From Zygnema cylindricum (lineage: Eukaryota; Streptophyta; Zygnematophyceae; Zygnematales; Zygnemataceae): a DNA stretch of 56,470 nucleotides. The position numbers and the translations under genes were made by a program. The notes below the pieces were generated by a model. That model made no database searches and had not been told where the DNA came from. It saw nothing but the letters and a program-made list of their open reading frames with translations. The stretch covers positions 276,950-333,419 of the forward strand of contig JBBHKE010002217.1 of assembly GCA_037447655.1 (NCBI GenBank), read 5' to 3'. Below are positions 27,318 to 39,517 of the stretch, piece after piece (positions within the stretch are counted from its first letter, which is position 1; the number at the start of each line of letters is the position of its first letter).

Positions 27318-28887
27318 GACCTAGGAATAATAAGAAATAAGCCTTTAGGTTGACTTTACTCTCAACTTTAGTCTTGACTTTAGTCTCCGGATTTTTTTTT
27401 ACGAAAGAAAGAAATCTTTGAACCTTTTAGCAGCGCATATGTTTTGCTTAAAGAGTACATGGAAAGTATCCTGAATAGAACGATAAAAAGTACACTAAAA
27501 AAATCTATATTTGTCTCGTTGTGGATAGTTTTGAACTGTTCGGTAGGCTCTCTGTTAGGATATTATTTTATTAGTGTGGGGAATTGCTCTGTGACCTTTG
27601 AAGGATTAAAGGATACTTTTGAAGGTAATGGTTTACTAGCTTTTGCAAATGTAAAAGGATTGGAAAATAGGTGATTGACTATGTTGATCTAGGAGGAAAT
27701 TATAATACAAATCAGTTTTAGTTAGTCGTTTTGGGATACACGTAACTTAGTTTTTTTTTATGATTGTAAATATATATTTTTTTGGATGTGTTTGCAACTC
27801 AAAATGTTATATTACAATTGGGAGTGCTCTTGGTATTGAGGGAGAATTATTTTTTTGATATCGGCATGTTCGTATGGGGAAAGAGGTTTTTGTCGTAAGT
27901 GTGAGAAAAGTCACAGTACATGACGATGAGTGGTTTTGATAGATTCACTGACGTTCTTATCAAATTGTACTCATGTTTCCGGATGTGAGTACTGTTGCTA
28001 AAAATGAGGTGGTTGTGGTTGTTATTTTTTAAAAATGAGGCTAGTGCTGAGTTTGAAAATGAGACTATTGTTGATTTTTAAAGAAGAGATCATTGTTTAT
28101 TTTAAAAAATGAGACTATTGTTGTTTTGAAAATGAGAATATTGTTGGTTTTAAAAAAATGAAATTGTTACTAGAAATGAGGGTGTTAATTGTGTTTGAAA
28201 AATGACATGATGACGAAAAATAAGATTGGTGCTGTTTTTAAAATAAAACTGTTGTTCACGTTAATACAGGTGCGAGGAGCTGTTTTATTTTTAGTGACCA
28301 TAAATCAAATCATAAATTTATCATAAATGCATAAAACCCATTGATGTGATGATTTTTTTTGAAACTGTATCCACCAGAACTTAAAAAAAATAACAAAACC
28401 AGTTGATACATAAAACAAAAAGATATCTTGAAAAAAAATCTACCAGCAAGGCAGGAATAGCTGTAAAACACAACCAGCTGCAAAAGAAGAAAAAAAAAAA
28501 CGAATGGATTAAAGCGTTTGATATGGTAAAATATAAAAATCATACCTTCTTTTTTCGTACGAACCGAAAGTATACTCTTCGTACGTTAATCGTCGATTAA
28601 ATTTGTCGGTGGTACTTGCTGTTTTTGGTTAGAATAATTTGTTATCTAGTACCATTTTATATATATATTGTCCATGACAAAGTACAGTATCTTGTCCGAA
28701 AGAGACGTGGAACCCTAAAATTTTCAAATCCGGTAAGTTGTTGCGAATAGGTAAAAAACGGAAAAAGCAAAGCCCTGGGAAAAAAATCAGTTTAAAATTT
28801 TGTCATTTTCCCAAAGGACACAACGCTTCGAAAAGTACTTGGACCGACGTGGAAAAAATTGTCGCATATAGATCCCAGTCTTAACTA
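27318..28887. other. Intergenic, low-complexity, no gene
   Basis: AT-rich. Between about 28000 and 28230 a degenerate repeat of roughly 30 bp (aaaatgagactattgttg variants) is recognisable. Short frames here show no family features. Confidence 0.55.
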
Positions 28888-29419
28888 CACCGTGAATCGT
28901 AATTAGAGTAAAGAAATAATTAGTGTAAAAAAATGAAAAAAAATAATTATTTGTATTAACTCTAATTTGGGTAATCATTTTTTTTCATTTTTTTTTTACT
29001 CTAATTTATCTATAACTCTGATTTGGGTTTCTTTCCGTAATAATTATCCGCGCTGAATATCTTCACTGTAAATTATGTACACGTACAGAATCTGACAAAA
29101 CATCTGACAAAACGTACAGTTTCACGTCATTATGACGTTTGCACTACGCGGTTTGTGAAAACGCATTTACATGATAACGGCCTGTTTTAAATCAATTTTT
29201 GTACTTTTCTAGTTAAAAAAGTACAATTTTGCACGGTCATACACCGACCGTACGCCACACTATTTAAAACGGCACTACATTAGAGTTGTTAACGCTGATT
29301 CAAAAAGTACCTTAAATGATGTAAAGAATAATTTAGATTATGTGCTCGATTTAGGGTGATAGAGTCAAAATTTGGGGCGACGGAATTAGCGTACATAACG
29401 CTAATTACGATTCGCGGTG
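28888..29419. mobile_element. TA-targeting MITE, long form
   Basis: 532 bp with ends CACCGTGAATCGTAATTAGA and, from the right, CACCGCGAATCGTAATTAGC. It is flanked by TA at 28886-28887 and 29420-29421. The interior (acgtacagtttcacgtcat, tgcactacgcggtttgt) matches the reverse complement of the element at 51316-51835. Confidence 0.88.
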
Positions 29420-29421
29420 TA

Positions 29422-32400
29422 CACGTGGACTTAAAGGATGTATTTTTTCAATTTTTGTACGGACTTGCAAAGATGGCAATTGCTGTTTTTTTTATAATTT
29501 TTGCCCTATTATATATCTAGGGCAAAGATAGAGGTTCAATGTTAATACTATAAATAAAAAGTTTCACATTTTCACCCTATTACAAGCATGAAAAATGAAA
29601 AATAAAAGGTTGTCGTATAGGCTTAGGGTTTGTGCGCCCATTCGTTAAAGGGTTTTGAGTTCCTCCAAAATTGAATATTGCACCTAATATTTTTTATGCC
29701 GTACGAAAAATATGTGTACGAAAAACCATTAATAAGTACAATTGACATCATCCTGAAACGTAGAATGTTCTACAATTTGGCGTCTTCCTCTTTTCAAACC
29801 AATGCCAGGTCATGCCATCTTTAACTTCAAACTCTTACTGACTCGATTTTAGTAATATTACTCGATTTTAAAAAAAGTAACACTCGCAGAAAGAACAGGA
29901 AAACGTCTTAGCACGTTTCACACGATGAACATTTTCGCACGAGGGAGAGTTCACACAATTACTTTTTTTTGCCTCTCACACGCATATATGTATTTTTTTT
30001 TTGAAAAGGTCTCGGGCCTCCTACCCTATTTCATCTATGGGTATGAGGACGGGAAGTGGACACCCATGTCAACATTTTAGATTCGCATCCCCAACAAAAA
30101 AACCCTAAAAAAAAATGGATATGAGAAAACTGGCAAAGAAAAAAAAAAAAAAAAGATCACATATATGTATAATTTTACCCATTTATGCGCCATCCTGTCC
30201 AGTAATTTATGGGCTTCCTAATTGACAGCCTTGTGATTTGATGTTAACATGTTGTTAACTCTCAAAAAAAAGAAAACAAAAAAAGGCTTCAAGGGTATAA
30301 TCAACTATACCGAGTTTCTTTTAGGGTTTTTTTTCTTCTTTCTAGGGCAACAAGTCACAAATTAGAGGAACTACAAAGCCAGCCCAAAGAGACCATGGAC
30401 TCTTATATAAAAAAGTAGGATATCCTTTGTAAAAATGGAATTATTTTTAAATCGTATATTAAATATGAGAATAAAGCTCTACAAAAGGCCCAATCAATTA
30501 TTTTTACCATCATACTTTATCACAACCAGTGTATCAAAAAATATTTATTTTATTACGGAAAAATGAAGCTCAATAGAAACAACAAAACATGTTCACTTAG
30601 TTAAAAATACCCCGACAAAAGACAAAAATATATGACGGCAAAAGTGCAAATAATTTGTAAATGAGCCTCCAAAATACATTTACGGAGTAATCAAAAGTTC
30701 ATAAAAAATACAATATAATACCATATATTGTATGACTCCAAGAAACAGATATAGTACAAAAGAATAATGACCCTCATTAAGAGTCAAAAACCTATCTTAA
30801 GAAACAAAACCACGAACCAATCAAAAAACCCGAATTTCTTTTCGGATTAAAACCCACGAACAAAAAACCCCATTAGAAAAAAAAAATATATTGAGGAAAC
30901 AATCCATCTCTTTATTCTTACAATAAAAAAATCATACGAAGAATTAAAAAAAAAAATGACTGGACTTTATGTAAAAACACCGGATTAAAATTAACGGGGA
31001 TCTCTATCTTTCAAACAAACTAGTGTGTATTGTTGAAGTGATCCTAAGAGGGAAATCAAATAATTCCCAACTCTCTCCCAACAAGTCGAAGAAGGACTTT
31101 TACTCCTTCCGCGATTTTTTGATCTCTGCAAAATTCACCAGTGTTAATAGTCATTTTGATTGATCCCTCTCCCTCTCCCTCTCCCTCCCCCTCACCCGTA
31201 TTTTTATTTCACGGTATCGTTGTTAGCGTCAATGACACTTTATCCGTGGCCTTAAATTTTACCCCACCATCCAAAATTAGTGTTAGTGACACTTTTTTTT
31301 TTATTGATGTTGACTCTTTCAATGTTTTACAACCAACCAATTCATTTGACACTAAAGTAGACAAAAATTAGTAATATAAACCCGATGACTACAAGTCCTG
31401 ACACTAAATATGGATAAACTTTGTAGTGTAGTGAAGAACCAAACCTATTCTCAATGGACTTTAGGACTTCCTAACCACTTTTGAATTTTAAAAATAAATT
31501 AGCCAATATGCGCTTTCACTATTACATAGCTTTTCTCACTCTATATGTGTCTTGTGTATAGTGCGCACTTTAAGTTTCATACATAATTCCCTTAGTATTC
31601 CGTTCATGTATATCCAATTTGAGAATTATTTGTCTCTTTCACTTGGATAATTATAATATTCTCCGTCGCTTTCACTTGGATTCTTGTTAGTATTTTTGTC
31701 GTTTAGTCAAGTGAAAACCCTTCATGAGATTCTATGTCCCCCGAAGTTAACGTCCTCGCAAATGTAGATATTTGGACTATAGTCACTTGATTTGCTAGAA
31801 TAAAAATCGGTATATGTTAATTCGCACGAGAAAATTCGGAAAATTCAATTTCCATTCAATCCCATACTGTGCTACAATATCATCGGGTTAGAATTTTTCT
31901 TTTTAATCAATATTTTCTCCGACATTTTACGAGACGAAATATAAAGCAAAATCTAGTCCTAATAAGAAATAAAATATGGTTAAAATCTATAGGTGACATT
32001 CTTTAGGTTGTCGCCCAATAGGAACACTAAACTCTTAAATATTTTAAGGTCTGTCAAACCATAGAGAGACCACTCATCAAATTTAACCGACATTTAATGC
32101 ATTTAAGCTAAATGTAAATTACAGACAGATGAATAAGTGATAGAGAGAAAAGGGAAGGAATATAATGGATTCCTTTAAATTGATATATAAAAAGAAATTA
32201 GTAAAGAATCTGTAAAAGGTTTCTTACCTGTTGTTTAGCTGCCATTCTGTCAGAAATGTTTTCCTTTGCTCCCACTCTATTTGCACCACAGTGGTTTGAA
32301 GATGCCAAAAGTCCAAATTTACTACACTAGTGTTTTTTCTCTGTGTAGGTGTTTGAATTCTAATCTATGTTTTTTTCTTTTGCACGTGGAAAAATGCATC

Positions 32401-32932
32401 GTTGAACGTAATTTATAATAAGGTTTTAAACTTCATAGGTTATTCAAACATAGGAGTTATCAAAGTTTTATTGTTAGTGTGGCTAATGTTGAAACGTAAA
32501 AATGTGCGATTTAAGTATAAACAGTCATGTTATGTGATGACAATATGATTGCCCAAAATAAAATAGTATTTTTATGATTTTGCTTATGGCTTTGACAAGT
32601 ATGTTTTCGTCATACTCCATATTACTTGTAATGTATTGTGTTGACGTACGTAAAATGTAAAAATCGATACCTAGATGTAGGGTGCACCCACAACAAAATA
32701 GGTAATGAGATGGACTCACAAGCCACGGTTCACTCCCTCTCTCTCCATCTCCCCCTCCCACTCTCTTTGCTCCTCCCTCTGCTAACTATCCCTCTCACTC
32801 TCCTTCTCCATCTCCCTCTCCCACTATTTGCCAATCTCTCTCTCTCTCCCTAAGTCCCTCTCTCTCCCTCTTCCTCTACCCCTGCCACTCTTTTTCCCTC
32901 TCAATCTGCCCCTCGTCTATTTGCCTATCCCT
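29422..32932. other. Intergenic, 3.5 kb without gene
   Basis: Strongly AT-rich, with poly-A/T runs, a CCCTCT run near 31167-31192 and a CT-rich block at 32735-32925. No coding, RNA or transposon signature I can support. Confidence 0.5.
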
Positions 32933-33001
32933 GGCACGTGGTTCAGTGGTTAGCGCGTTCACAACTTTCGAGAAATGTCCCTGGTTCAAATCTTGGTCGC
33001 C
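32933..33001 (+). other. tRNA-like sequence, possible SINE head or tRNA pseudogene
   Basis: TGGTTCAGTGGTTAG fits the Pol III A box and GGTTCAAATCT fits the B box at normal spacing. Outer GGC/GCC bases can pair, but the acceptor and T stems contain mismatches and the anticodon arm is poor, so it is not a functional tRNA. A CT-rich tract precedes it. Confidence 0.45.
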
Positions 33002-33920
33002 TCATCATTCATCTTATCATTTCCTATAATGGGAACGTCCACGCTATCCCTTGATTCTACAAATTCGAACATATTATTCCAATGTTTTATTCTTTTCATA
33101 TATGGACATTTTGCAGGAGTTCAAAAGAGAGACAACTTGTCGCTTTACACACATTGATTGATCACGAATACAATATAAAGACTAACACAGGACGCACGAA
33201 ATGTGATGTAAGACATGCAATACAAGGTAACTAAATGATATATTCTAAATGTACAAAACAAAAATAACCACGACTTTGGTTGGAGTTAGCACAATCAGTT
33301 GATTCAATCAATGATTAATCTTTATGAATAACATTTTTGGAGGTAAGACGAAAACGATGTATCTTAATGTTAGGTCGATAGAGTGTGTTAGTGATAATTC
33401 AACATGTTGCTTAGTAAACAATTAAGGGAAAGTTTCTAGGTGGTATTCTTGCCCCCGGTAGAGAAAACGGTGTTGCATGTCGATACTTTTGACTTTTGCA
33501 AAGATATATCCGGGTTTGAATTATGGAAAAATTACTTCTAATTAATATAAACTTAAAAGAACGTTGAAATGTAGAAACTAATGGTTTTATTAGTATTTTC
33601 TAGGTCTGAAAAGAAATATAGAAGTCGAGGCAGTCTATCTCTAACTTCTCTCTCCAACTCTCAAACTTGTCGCAGTCACTGAGAAATTGGAGATCTTTTG
33701 TTCTTAGCCTCCGGAGAGAAACCTATATTTAATTGTTGATTGTTCGAGGCCAATATAACTACCAAATTCTGCTTAACAACAACCAACTAAGTTAATATAA
33801 GAGCCAAGCAAGAGGATTCTAGCACAAGACAAAAGAAACAAATATACACGAAAAAGAGACAAGACAAAAATAGACTGTCTCTATTTCCTCAATGATATGT
33901 TTCATTGAGAAGATTCTGAA
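33002..33920. other. Intergenic, no gene recognised
   Basis: AT-rich with no supported feature. It may include the body of a SINE following the tRNA-like head, but no tail or target duplication was found. Confidence 0.4.
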
Positions 33921-34602
33921 CATAGTTCAAAAGTAGGTGACCGTACACCCATACAATATGCCTATTGTATGCAAAACATACAATATGCCCTTAAGACCCA
34001 TATTGTATTGGCCGCAAAATGAAATAAAATAGGAACAGGGTTGAGTTGCACATCGATCGATAGAGAATTAAACGACATGTCTTAATTTTGAAAAAAAATC
34101 GGACAAAAAAATATATTTTTGTGAGTTTTGACGGACTTTTTATTTAAACCGTCAGATTTGGACGATTGGACGGTCGCTGATCAAAGTAGGCGATTTAAAA
34201 AGATCACATGAAAAGCCCATAACACAACTTACGAAAGGACAATCTGTCATATTAGCGTTTGCAATTTTGAGGGCCACACTAAATAAAGCCTCAAATTGAC
34301 CAACCATGCAGTATGGGACGATAAAAAAAAAAAATACCACACTGCCAAAAAAATTACCAAAACCTACGGACCAACCCCGTTGGTGGCTTTTCCCCTGGAA
34401 TGTCATCCTACGCCGTGTTAGTTCGCTAAAAATTTTCGTCCGGCGGCGTGCGCTGTACTTTGATCTTACGTCAGATTCGGACGTTCGTACAGGAGTGTGC
34501 ACGACGCACACACATATAGTATGCCTATGTTGCGCGAGTTTTGTGCAAATTTTTGTGCGCCTACCAAAGGCATACCATAAAAAAACCTACTTTTGAACTA
34601 TG
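33921..34602. mobile_element. hAT-like non-autonomous element
   Basis: 682 bp with a perfect 18-bp inverted repeat (CATAGTTCAAAAGTAGGT) and an exact 8-bp target duplication ATTCTGAA (33913-33920 and 34603-34610). The 8-bp duplication supports hAT. No transposase frame. Confidence 0.88.
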
Positions 34603-34610
34603 ATTCTGAA

Positions 34611-35085
34611 TCATATCGTCCACATTCTGGGGGTCAAAAAATATCGAATAGAAATTTTTGTTAACTACTTTCTAGTTTAGTTTAAAAAGGTTTCGTTTCA
34701 CTTTGCGTCCAAGTCCAATGTAACGCTTAGACGATTCAATTTCATTTTTTTTTTTTGTCACGTAAATGACTGTGCGCAACCAAAACAGTCACTGTCATGA
34801 TCAATTCCCAATTTTAATTGGTTGTTACAATATTTCACAAGTCAAAGCTGTTCAACGGATTGTCCGTCAAATCTAAACTCAAACGGTACTATCAATGTGT
34901 ACTTCAAACGTGTACTTCAAATGTGTACTTCAAATGTGCAATCTTTGACAAGCTGACGTAGGTGATTGCGCGCAACCAAAGTCAATGCGACGATCAATTC
35001 CCATATTCACGGTGTAGTGTGGTTTCCATGTCCCTTCGTCGGTTCATGTAGCTTTGTCGTTCGTGTACGGATACCTTTGCAAATG
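34611..35085. other. Intergenic, no gene
   Basis: AT-rich. A short imperfect repeat of tgtacttcaaa occurs three times near 34895-34935. Confidence 0.5.
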
Positions 35086-35087
35086 TA

Positions 35088-35303
35088 CACCGTGTATCGG
35101 TATTAGTGTTAATAACTTTTTCGCCACATAAAATATCTTTTATCCGTACACAATTGTCCTATTTTCAGATGGAAACACCCAATGATAATCTATTAATCTT
35201 TAATTTCAATACCACTCGTCAGATCTATAATTTTACGAGTGTGTACGGAAAAAGATGTTTTAAGTGGCAAAAAAAACATGCACTCTAATGGCGATACACG
35301 GTG
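35088..35303. mobile_element. TA-targeting MITE, short form
   Basis: 216 bp with ends CACCGTGTATCGGTATTAGT and CACCGTGTATCGCCATTAGA, flanked by TA on both sides. Subterminal sequence (gccacataaaatatct / agatgttttaagtggc) is shared with the elements at 36400 and 47145. Confidence 0.88.
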
Positions 35304-35450
35304 TACTATCCGGACACACTTTGTAATTATTGTACATATTTTGTCTCGTAGCTTTGTAAAACACTATTTTCATTGGTTTCATCTGTCGCACACTTTCACG
35401 CATATTGTAAAATGTACCTTCTCAATTTTTATTGTAGATTAGGGATTCTT

Positions 35451-36374
35451 TCCTTTTAGATTACCCGAAAGTAGTATTAATTTTGTTGTTGACTCTCTCC
35501 CGTCCACAGACTTTGTCATTGGCCGTCACTAGTTATACCCTTTTGTCGGCTTGGATTCCTTTTTGTCTTTTGCGGCTTCGATTCTCTTGTGACGTTTTGT
35601 AGCCGGTCCACTCAAAATCTACAGATAAAGGTCTAAGTACAGTACACCGTGTATCGCTATTAGGGTAACCTTCCATCAAGTGTTCCCATTGGACGGTCAC
35701 GTTATCGGCAGTTAAATTTGTAACTCCCTTCCATCAGGTCGTGCCAGCGAAGCTAAAATTGCTGACTTGTTAGATTGCGATTGCACCACGTAGGATCCTG
35801 CTGAGCCGCCCGAGAATAATCATCATTTTGAAAAGGACAAAATCACAACTGCGTATGTGTACGGATAGAAGCCTATTAAAATATATTAGTAGCGTCACGC
35901 TAATGTACAATCTGAATGGTTCTTAGGGTTGCCGTCGTACCTGCGGCCACGAAAACCGTTGCAAAATTAAAGTTTGTACAAATGTAGAAGAATGTACCAT
36001 TTTGTACGTGAATGCATTATCCCTGTACCAACTTGATTGTGCACATTTATGAAGGTGGCGTGATAGGATGTCCTACTGCCAAGATTTTGTCGTCGAACAG
36101 GCTGGCTATGATGTCAGACGGTACACGCCATTTGCCACATGTAAGTTTATAGCTTCACGTTTGTCGTGGATCGACTCTGATTTCACAAGCGGACCAATAC
36201 ACGCGTCCAGTAAGCGCTAAGTGTACTCTTGAACTCTTGAATGTTTTTTTCGCCCCTTAAAACATTTTCTTTACGTACACTCTTGTCAGATCATGCGAAA
36301 ATCGGACAGGTGTGTACAGAGAAAAGATGTTTTAAGTGGCAAAAAGTTGTCAACACTAATAGCGATACACTGTT
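35451..36374. repeat. Duplicate of nested-transposon interior
   Basis: 35451-36225 repeats 36768-37548 nearly exactly, about 1.3 kb upstream. It includes a short-form CACCG MITE (35645 to about 36374) that carries a GGGTAACC element inserted at its TTA (35660-35662). Here the right part of the inner element is deleted, joining directly to the MITE interior near 36238. Confidence 0.8.
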
Positions 36375-36971
36375 TACACATTAGGTTCCTTTTACAGTAC
36401 ACCTTGAATCGCTATTAATGTTAACAAGATTTTTCACCACTTAAAACAATTTTTCTCCATACACACCTATCATGTTTTCAATTTGAGACCGCCAATCGGA
36501 AGCTGAGAACCTTTAAATTCAATCGCAACCGTCAAATCTACAATCGGACATGTGTGTACAGAGAAAAGATGTTATAAGCGGCGAAGAAAACATGAACACT
36601 AAGGGTGCGTCCCCATGTGTTAAAGTATCGACTTTAATTTGTCGTTTTCACCCAAAACGCAGTTCCGTACGAGAAAAACTTTAACCGTACAATAAAAGCA
36701 ATTCTTTAAAAGTATTGCAAACGTCAAGTCGATACTTTGAGTGTACTTCCTGTTTGTCGTCATGTTAGTGATTCTTTCCTTTTAGATTACCCGAAAGTAG
36801 TATTAATTTTGTTGTTGACTCTCTCCCGTCCACAGACTTTGTCATTGGCCGTCACTAGTTATACCCTTTTGTCGGCTTGGATTCCTTTTTGTCTTTTGCG
36901 GCTTCGATTCTCTTGTGGACGTTTTGTAGCCGGTCCACTCAAAATCTACAGATAAAGGTCTAAGTACAGTA

Positions 36972-37936
36972 CACCGTGTATCGCTATTAGGGTAACCTTC
37001 CATTGGGCGTTCCCATTAATTGTACGGTCAGGTTACCGGCAGTTAAATTTGTAACACCCTTCCATCAGGTCGTGCCAGCGAAGCTAAAATTGCTGACTTG
37101 TTAGATTGCGATTGCACCACGTAGGATCCTGTTGAGCCGCCCGAGAATAATCATCATTTCGAAAAGGACAATATCGTTACTACGTATGTGTAAGGATAGA
37201 CGCCGATTAAAATATCTTAGTAGCGTCACGCTAATGTACAATCTGAATGGTTCTTAGGGTTGCCGTCGTACCTGCGGCCACGAAAACCGTTGCAAAATTA
37301 AAGTTTGTACAAATGTCGAAGAATGTACCATTTTGTACGTGAATGCATTATCGCTGTACCAACTTGATTGTGCACATTTATGAAGGAGGCGTGACAGGAT
37401 GTCCTACAGCCAAGATTTTGTCGTCGAACGCTATGATGTCAGACGGTACACGCCATTTGCCACATGTAAGTTTATAGCTTCACGTCTGTCGTGGATCAAC
37501 TCTGATTTCACAAGTGGACCAATACACGCGTCCAGTAAGCGCTAAGTGTACTCCTGAGGACAGTCGGAGGAGACTTGCCAGGTACTGGATAGCAGGGGCG
37601 TTTGCGTCGAGAATTCAAAATCGAACGGTGGGAGTTTTCGCCAAAAAGTCTGGAGAATCTTAACGAATTTTTAGTAAACATCTTCTGTAAAAAAAAAAAA
37701 AAAACAGTACGACCTAGTACGAAAGGGTACTTTCTCCAGTAAACAACCCCACTTTTCGCCTGATTGAAGGTTACCCTTAGAGTTAATGTTTTTTTTGCCA
37801 CTCAAAACATTTTCTTAACGTACACGCTTGTCAGATCATGAGAAATTTGGACGTGTGTACGGAGAAAAGATGGTATCAATGTCAAAATTTTGGGGTGCCG
37901 ATATAGCGTACATAAGGCTAATAACGATTCGCGGTG
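36972..37936. mobile_element. Nest level 3: TA MITE inside level 2
   Basis: Ends CACCGTGTATCGCTATTA and, from the right, CACCGCGAATCGTTATTAGC, flanked by TA at 36970-36971 and 37937-37938. It is split by level 4 after its first 18 bp. Confidence 0.85.
36990..37776. mobile_element. Nest level 4: Harbinger-like element, GGGTAACCTTC ends
   Basis: 787 bp with ends GGGTAACCTTCCATTGGGCG and GGGTAACCTTCAATCAGGCG, and TTA on both sides (36987-36989, 37777-37779). The subterminal ggcgaaaagtgggg resembles the same region of the elements at 195 and 38038, so they are one broader family. Confidence 0.85.
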
Positions 37937-38037
37937 TACAGTCCAAAATACTTTTTCAAAGTATCGCTCACATGGGGACGTACCCTAATAGCAATTCACG
38001 GTGTACTGTACTTGACCTGTTCATTTCTGCACACTTA

Positions 38038-38690
38038 GGGTATGGTTACATCAGACGAAAAGTGAGGTTTAATACATAATTTTGTACTTTCTCGTACCAT
38101 GCCGTACTATATTTTCGTGAGTTTTTTGAAAACAACATTACAGAAAATAAGATTATGATTCTCCAATTATCCAGGAGAAGACGTCGACCGTCCGATGTTT
38201 TATTGGTCTTCATCTGCGATGCAATCGCTCCATACGCCTCTGTATTGGTGCGGAGGTGGGTTCACCAATACAGAACCAGTCAATTCGCTACACCTGGAAG
38301 GATAGACACGTGCGTCGATGAAAAATGAAAATTTTCACACGCCCCCAAAGTCTCGTGCCTTCGGACAAGGTGACCGTAAAATCTTTGCCGAAAAGAAATA
38401 CGGTTTTTTCTGAAAGTCAGCAGAGTGTAGGAGCTCTGAGGTACATTGACGCGGTACACTTGCGAAGTACACGTACGAAATTCGCAAGTACGGATTTGCA
38501 TACGAAAATGGTCGGCTTCCAAATCTTTGCGATTTTTTAGACTTGATCGTCGACTTACGTGAAGCCATTCAAATTGGAACACGTATGTAAAAACTTAATT
38601 ACAGACGATACGCGATGTAACCGAGGCCTCTGTAATACATAAATTTTGCTGTCCGTACTATTACGGAGACCTCTGATGTAACCATGCCCT
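38038..38690. mobile_element. Harbinger-like non-autonomous DNA element (copy 2)
   Basis: 653 bp, inverted relative to 195-860, ends GGGTATGGTTACATCAG and GGGCATGGTTACATCAG, TTA on both sides (38035-38037, 38691-38693). Its hairpin region is shortened on one arm compared with copy 1. Confidence 0.85.
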
Positions 38691-38693
38691 TAA

Positions 38694-39517
38694 TTCATCG
38701 ATTACAAATTTTGAGAAGACTTCCATTCCACGTTGCCTCTTTTCCTTTATTCTTCTTTTTGACTTGTCTTATTCGTTGCTGCTTCTTAATTCTCCTTTGC
38801 CATGATCCCTGCCTTTCATCCTTGATATCTTTCTCCAATTCCTCTCTCTCTTGCCTACCATACCCTTACCTTCAAGACTTAATACCGCGAGTGCAATACT
38901 CCAACCTGCTCCTTGGAACCAGCTAGCCACTGGAACTGACTCAACTGTTAGGGCCTAATAAATAAATTGCAGGGAAGGAGAAGGAGTGGCATTTGGATGG
39001 GCCTTTGACCAAGGTACGGGAGTCAGGCGGCGACATAGTAACTGCAATTTTAATCCTGTGCTGGACTGCAGTTCTATGTTACAGTTTAAATCCTACCAAT
39101 GTGTCACACGCTGACTCCTGCGTCGAACTCTTCGTATGTCTCAGTTTCGATTTCAGTTAGCAAGTCACATTAGCTAGGTGCGTCGGACTTGTCTGTTTCT
39201 ATGTGCGTGACTGTCAGTTTCACTTTGTTTGCTGTTTGTTTAGCCGGTCATGAGATAAACAGTCGGCCTTTTAGAAGTCAACGGTAGTCAACATCTATTG
39301 CGGTCATCTCGTACCAGGTTTTTTACAAATTCCGTACGTTTTCTGTAAACTCCGTACGTTTTCTGTTCTCATTGACGTGTAACTCTTGCTCGAATCGAGA
39401 GCTATGGGAAGCGTAACAGGCAGTCCACAATCCTCATTTTTTTTTAGGGTTTTGGTTTTGCAGTTCTCCTGAACCCTGTTGTCTCTAGGTGCACACCAAT
39501 AAGCTCCACTGAAGAAG
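38694..39517 (+). other. Upstream region of the F-box gene
   Basis: No gene is seen. A telo-box-like TAGGGTTTT (39445-39453) lies about 65 bp before the ATG, a frequent promoter element of plant housekeeping genes. An imperfect repeat of the tccgtacgttttctgt type occurs at 39330-39365. Confidence 0.5.

Larger units (their letters stand above)
36603..37985. mobile_element. Nest level 2: Harbinger-like element, GGGTRCGTCCCCATGTG ends
   Basis: 1383 bp with inverted ends GGGTGCGTCCCCATGTG and GGGTACGTCCCCATGTG, flanked by TAA (36600-36602, 37986-37988). No transposase frame. Confidence 0.85.
36400..38003. mobile_element. Nest level 1: short-form TA MITE split by an insertion
   Basis: Left end CACCTTGAATCGCTATTAAT follows TA at 36398-36399. 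Right end CTAATAGCAATTCACGGTG is followed by TA at 38004-38005. Removing 36603-37988 leaves 218 bp, matching the 205-216 bp of intact siblings. Confidence 0.85.

Noticed and set aside
27444-27674. 76-codon frame after DHQS with a hydrophobic stretch
   Set aside because: Lies in the presumed 3' flank, AT-rich, no family features, no splice partner.
35000-38000. A possible LTR retrotransposon from the 1.3-kb direct repeats (35451/36768)
   Set aside because: No TG...CA ends, primer-binding site or coding region; nested inverted-repeat elements explain the structure.
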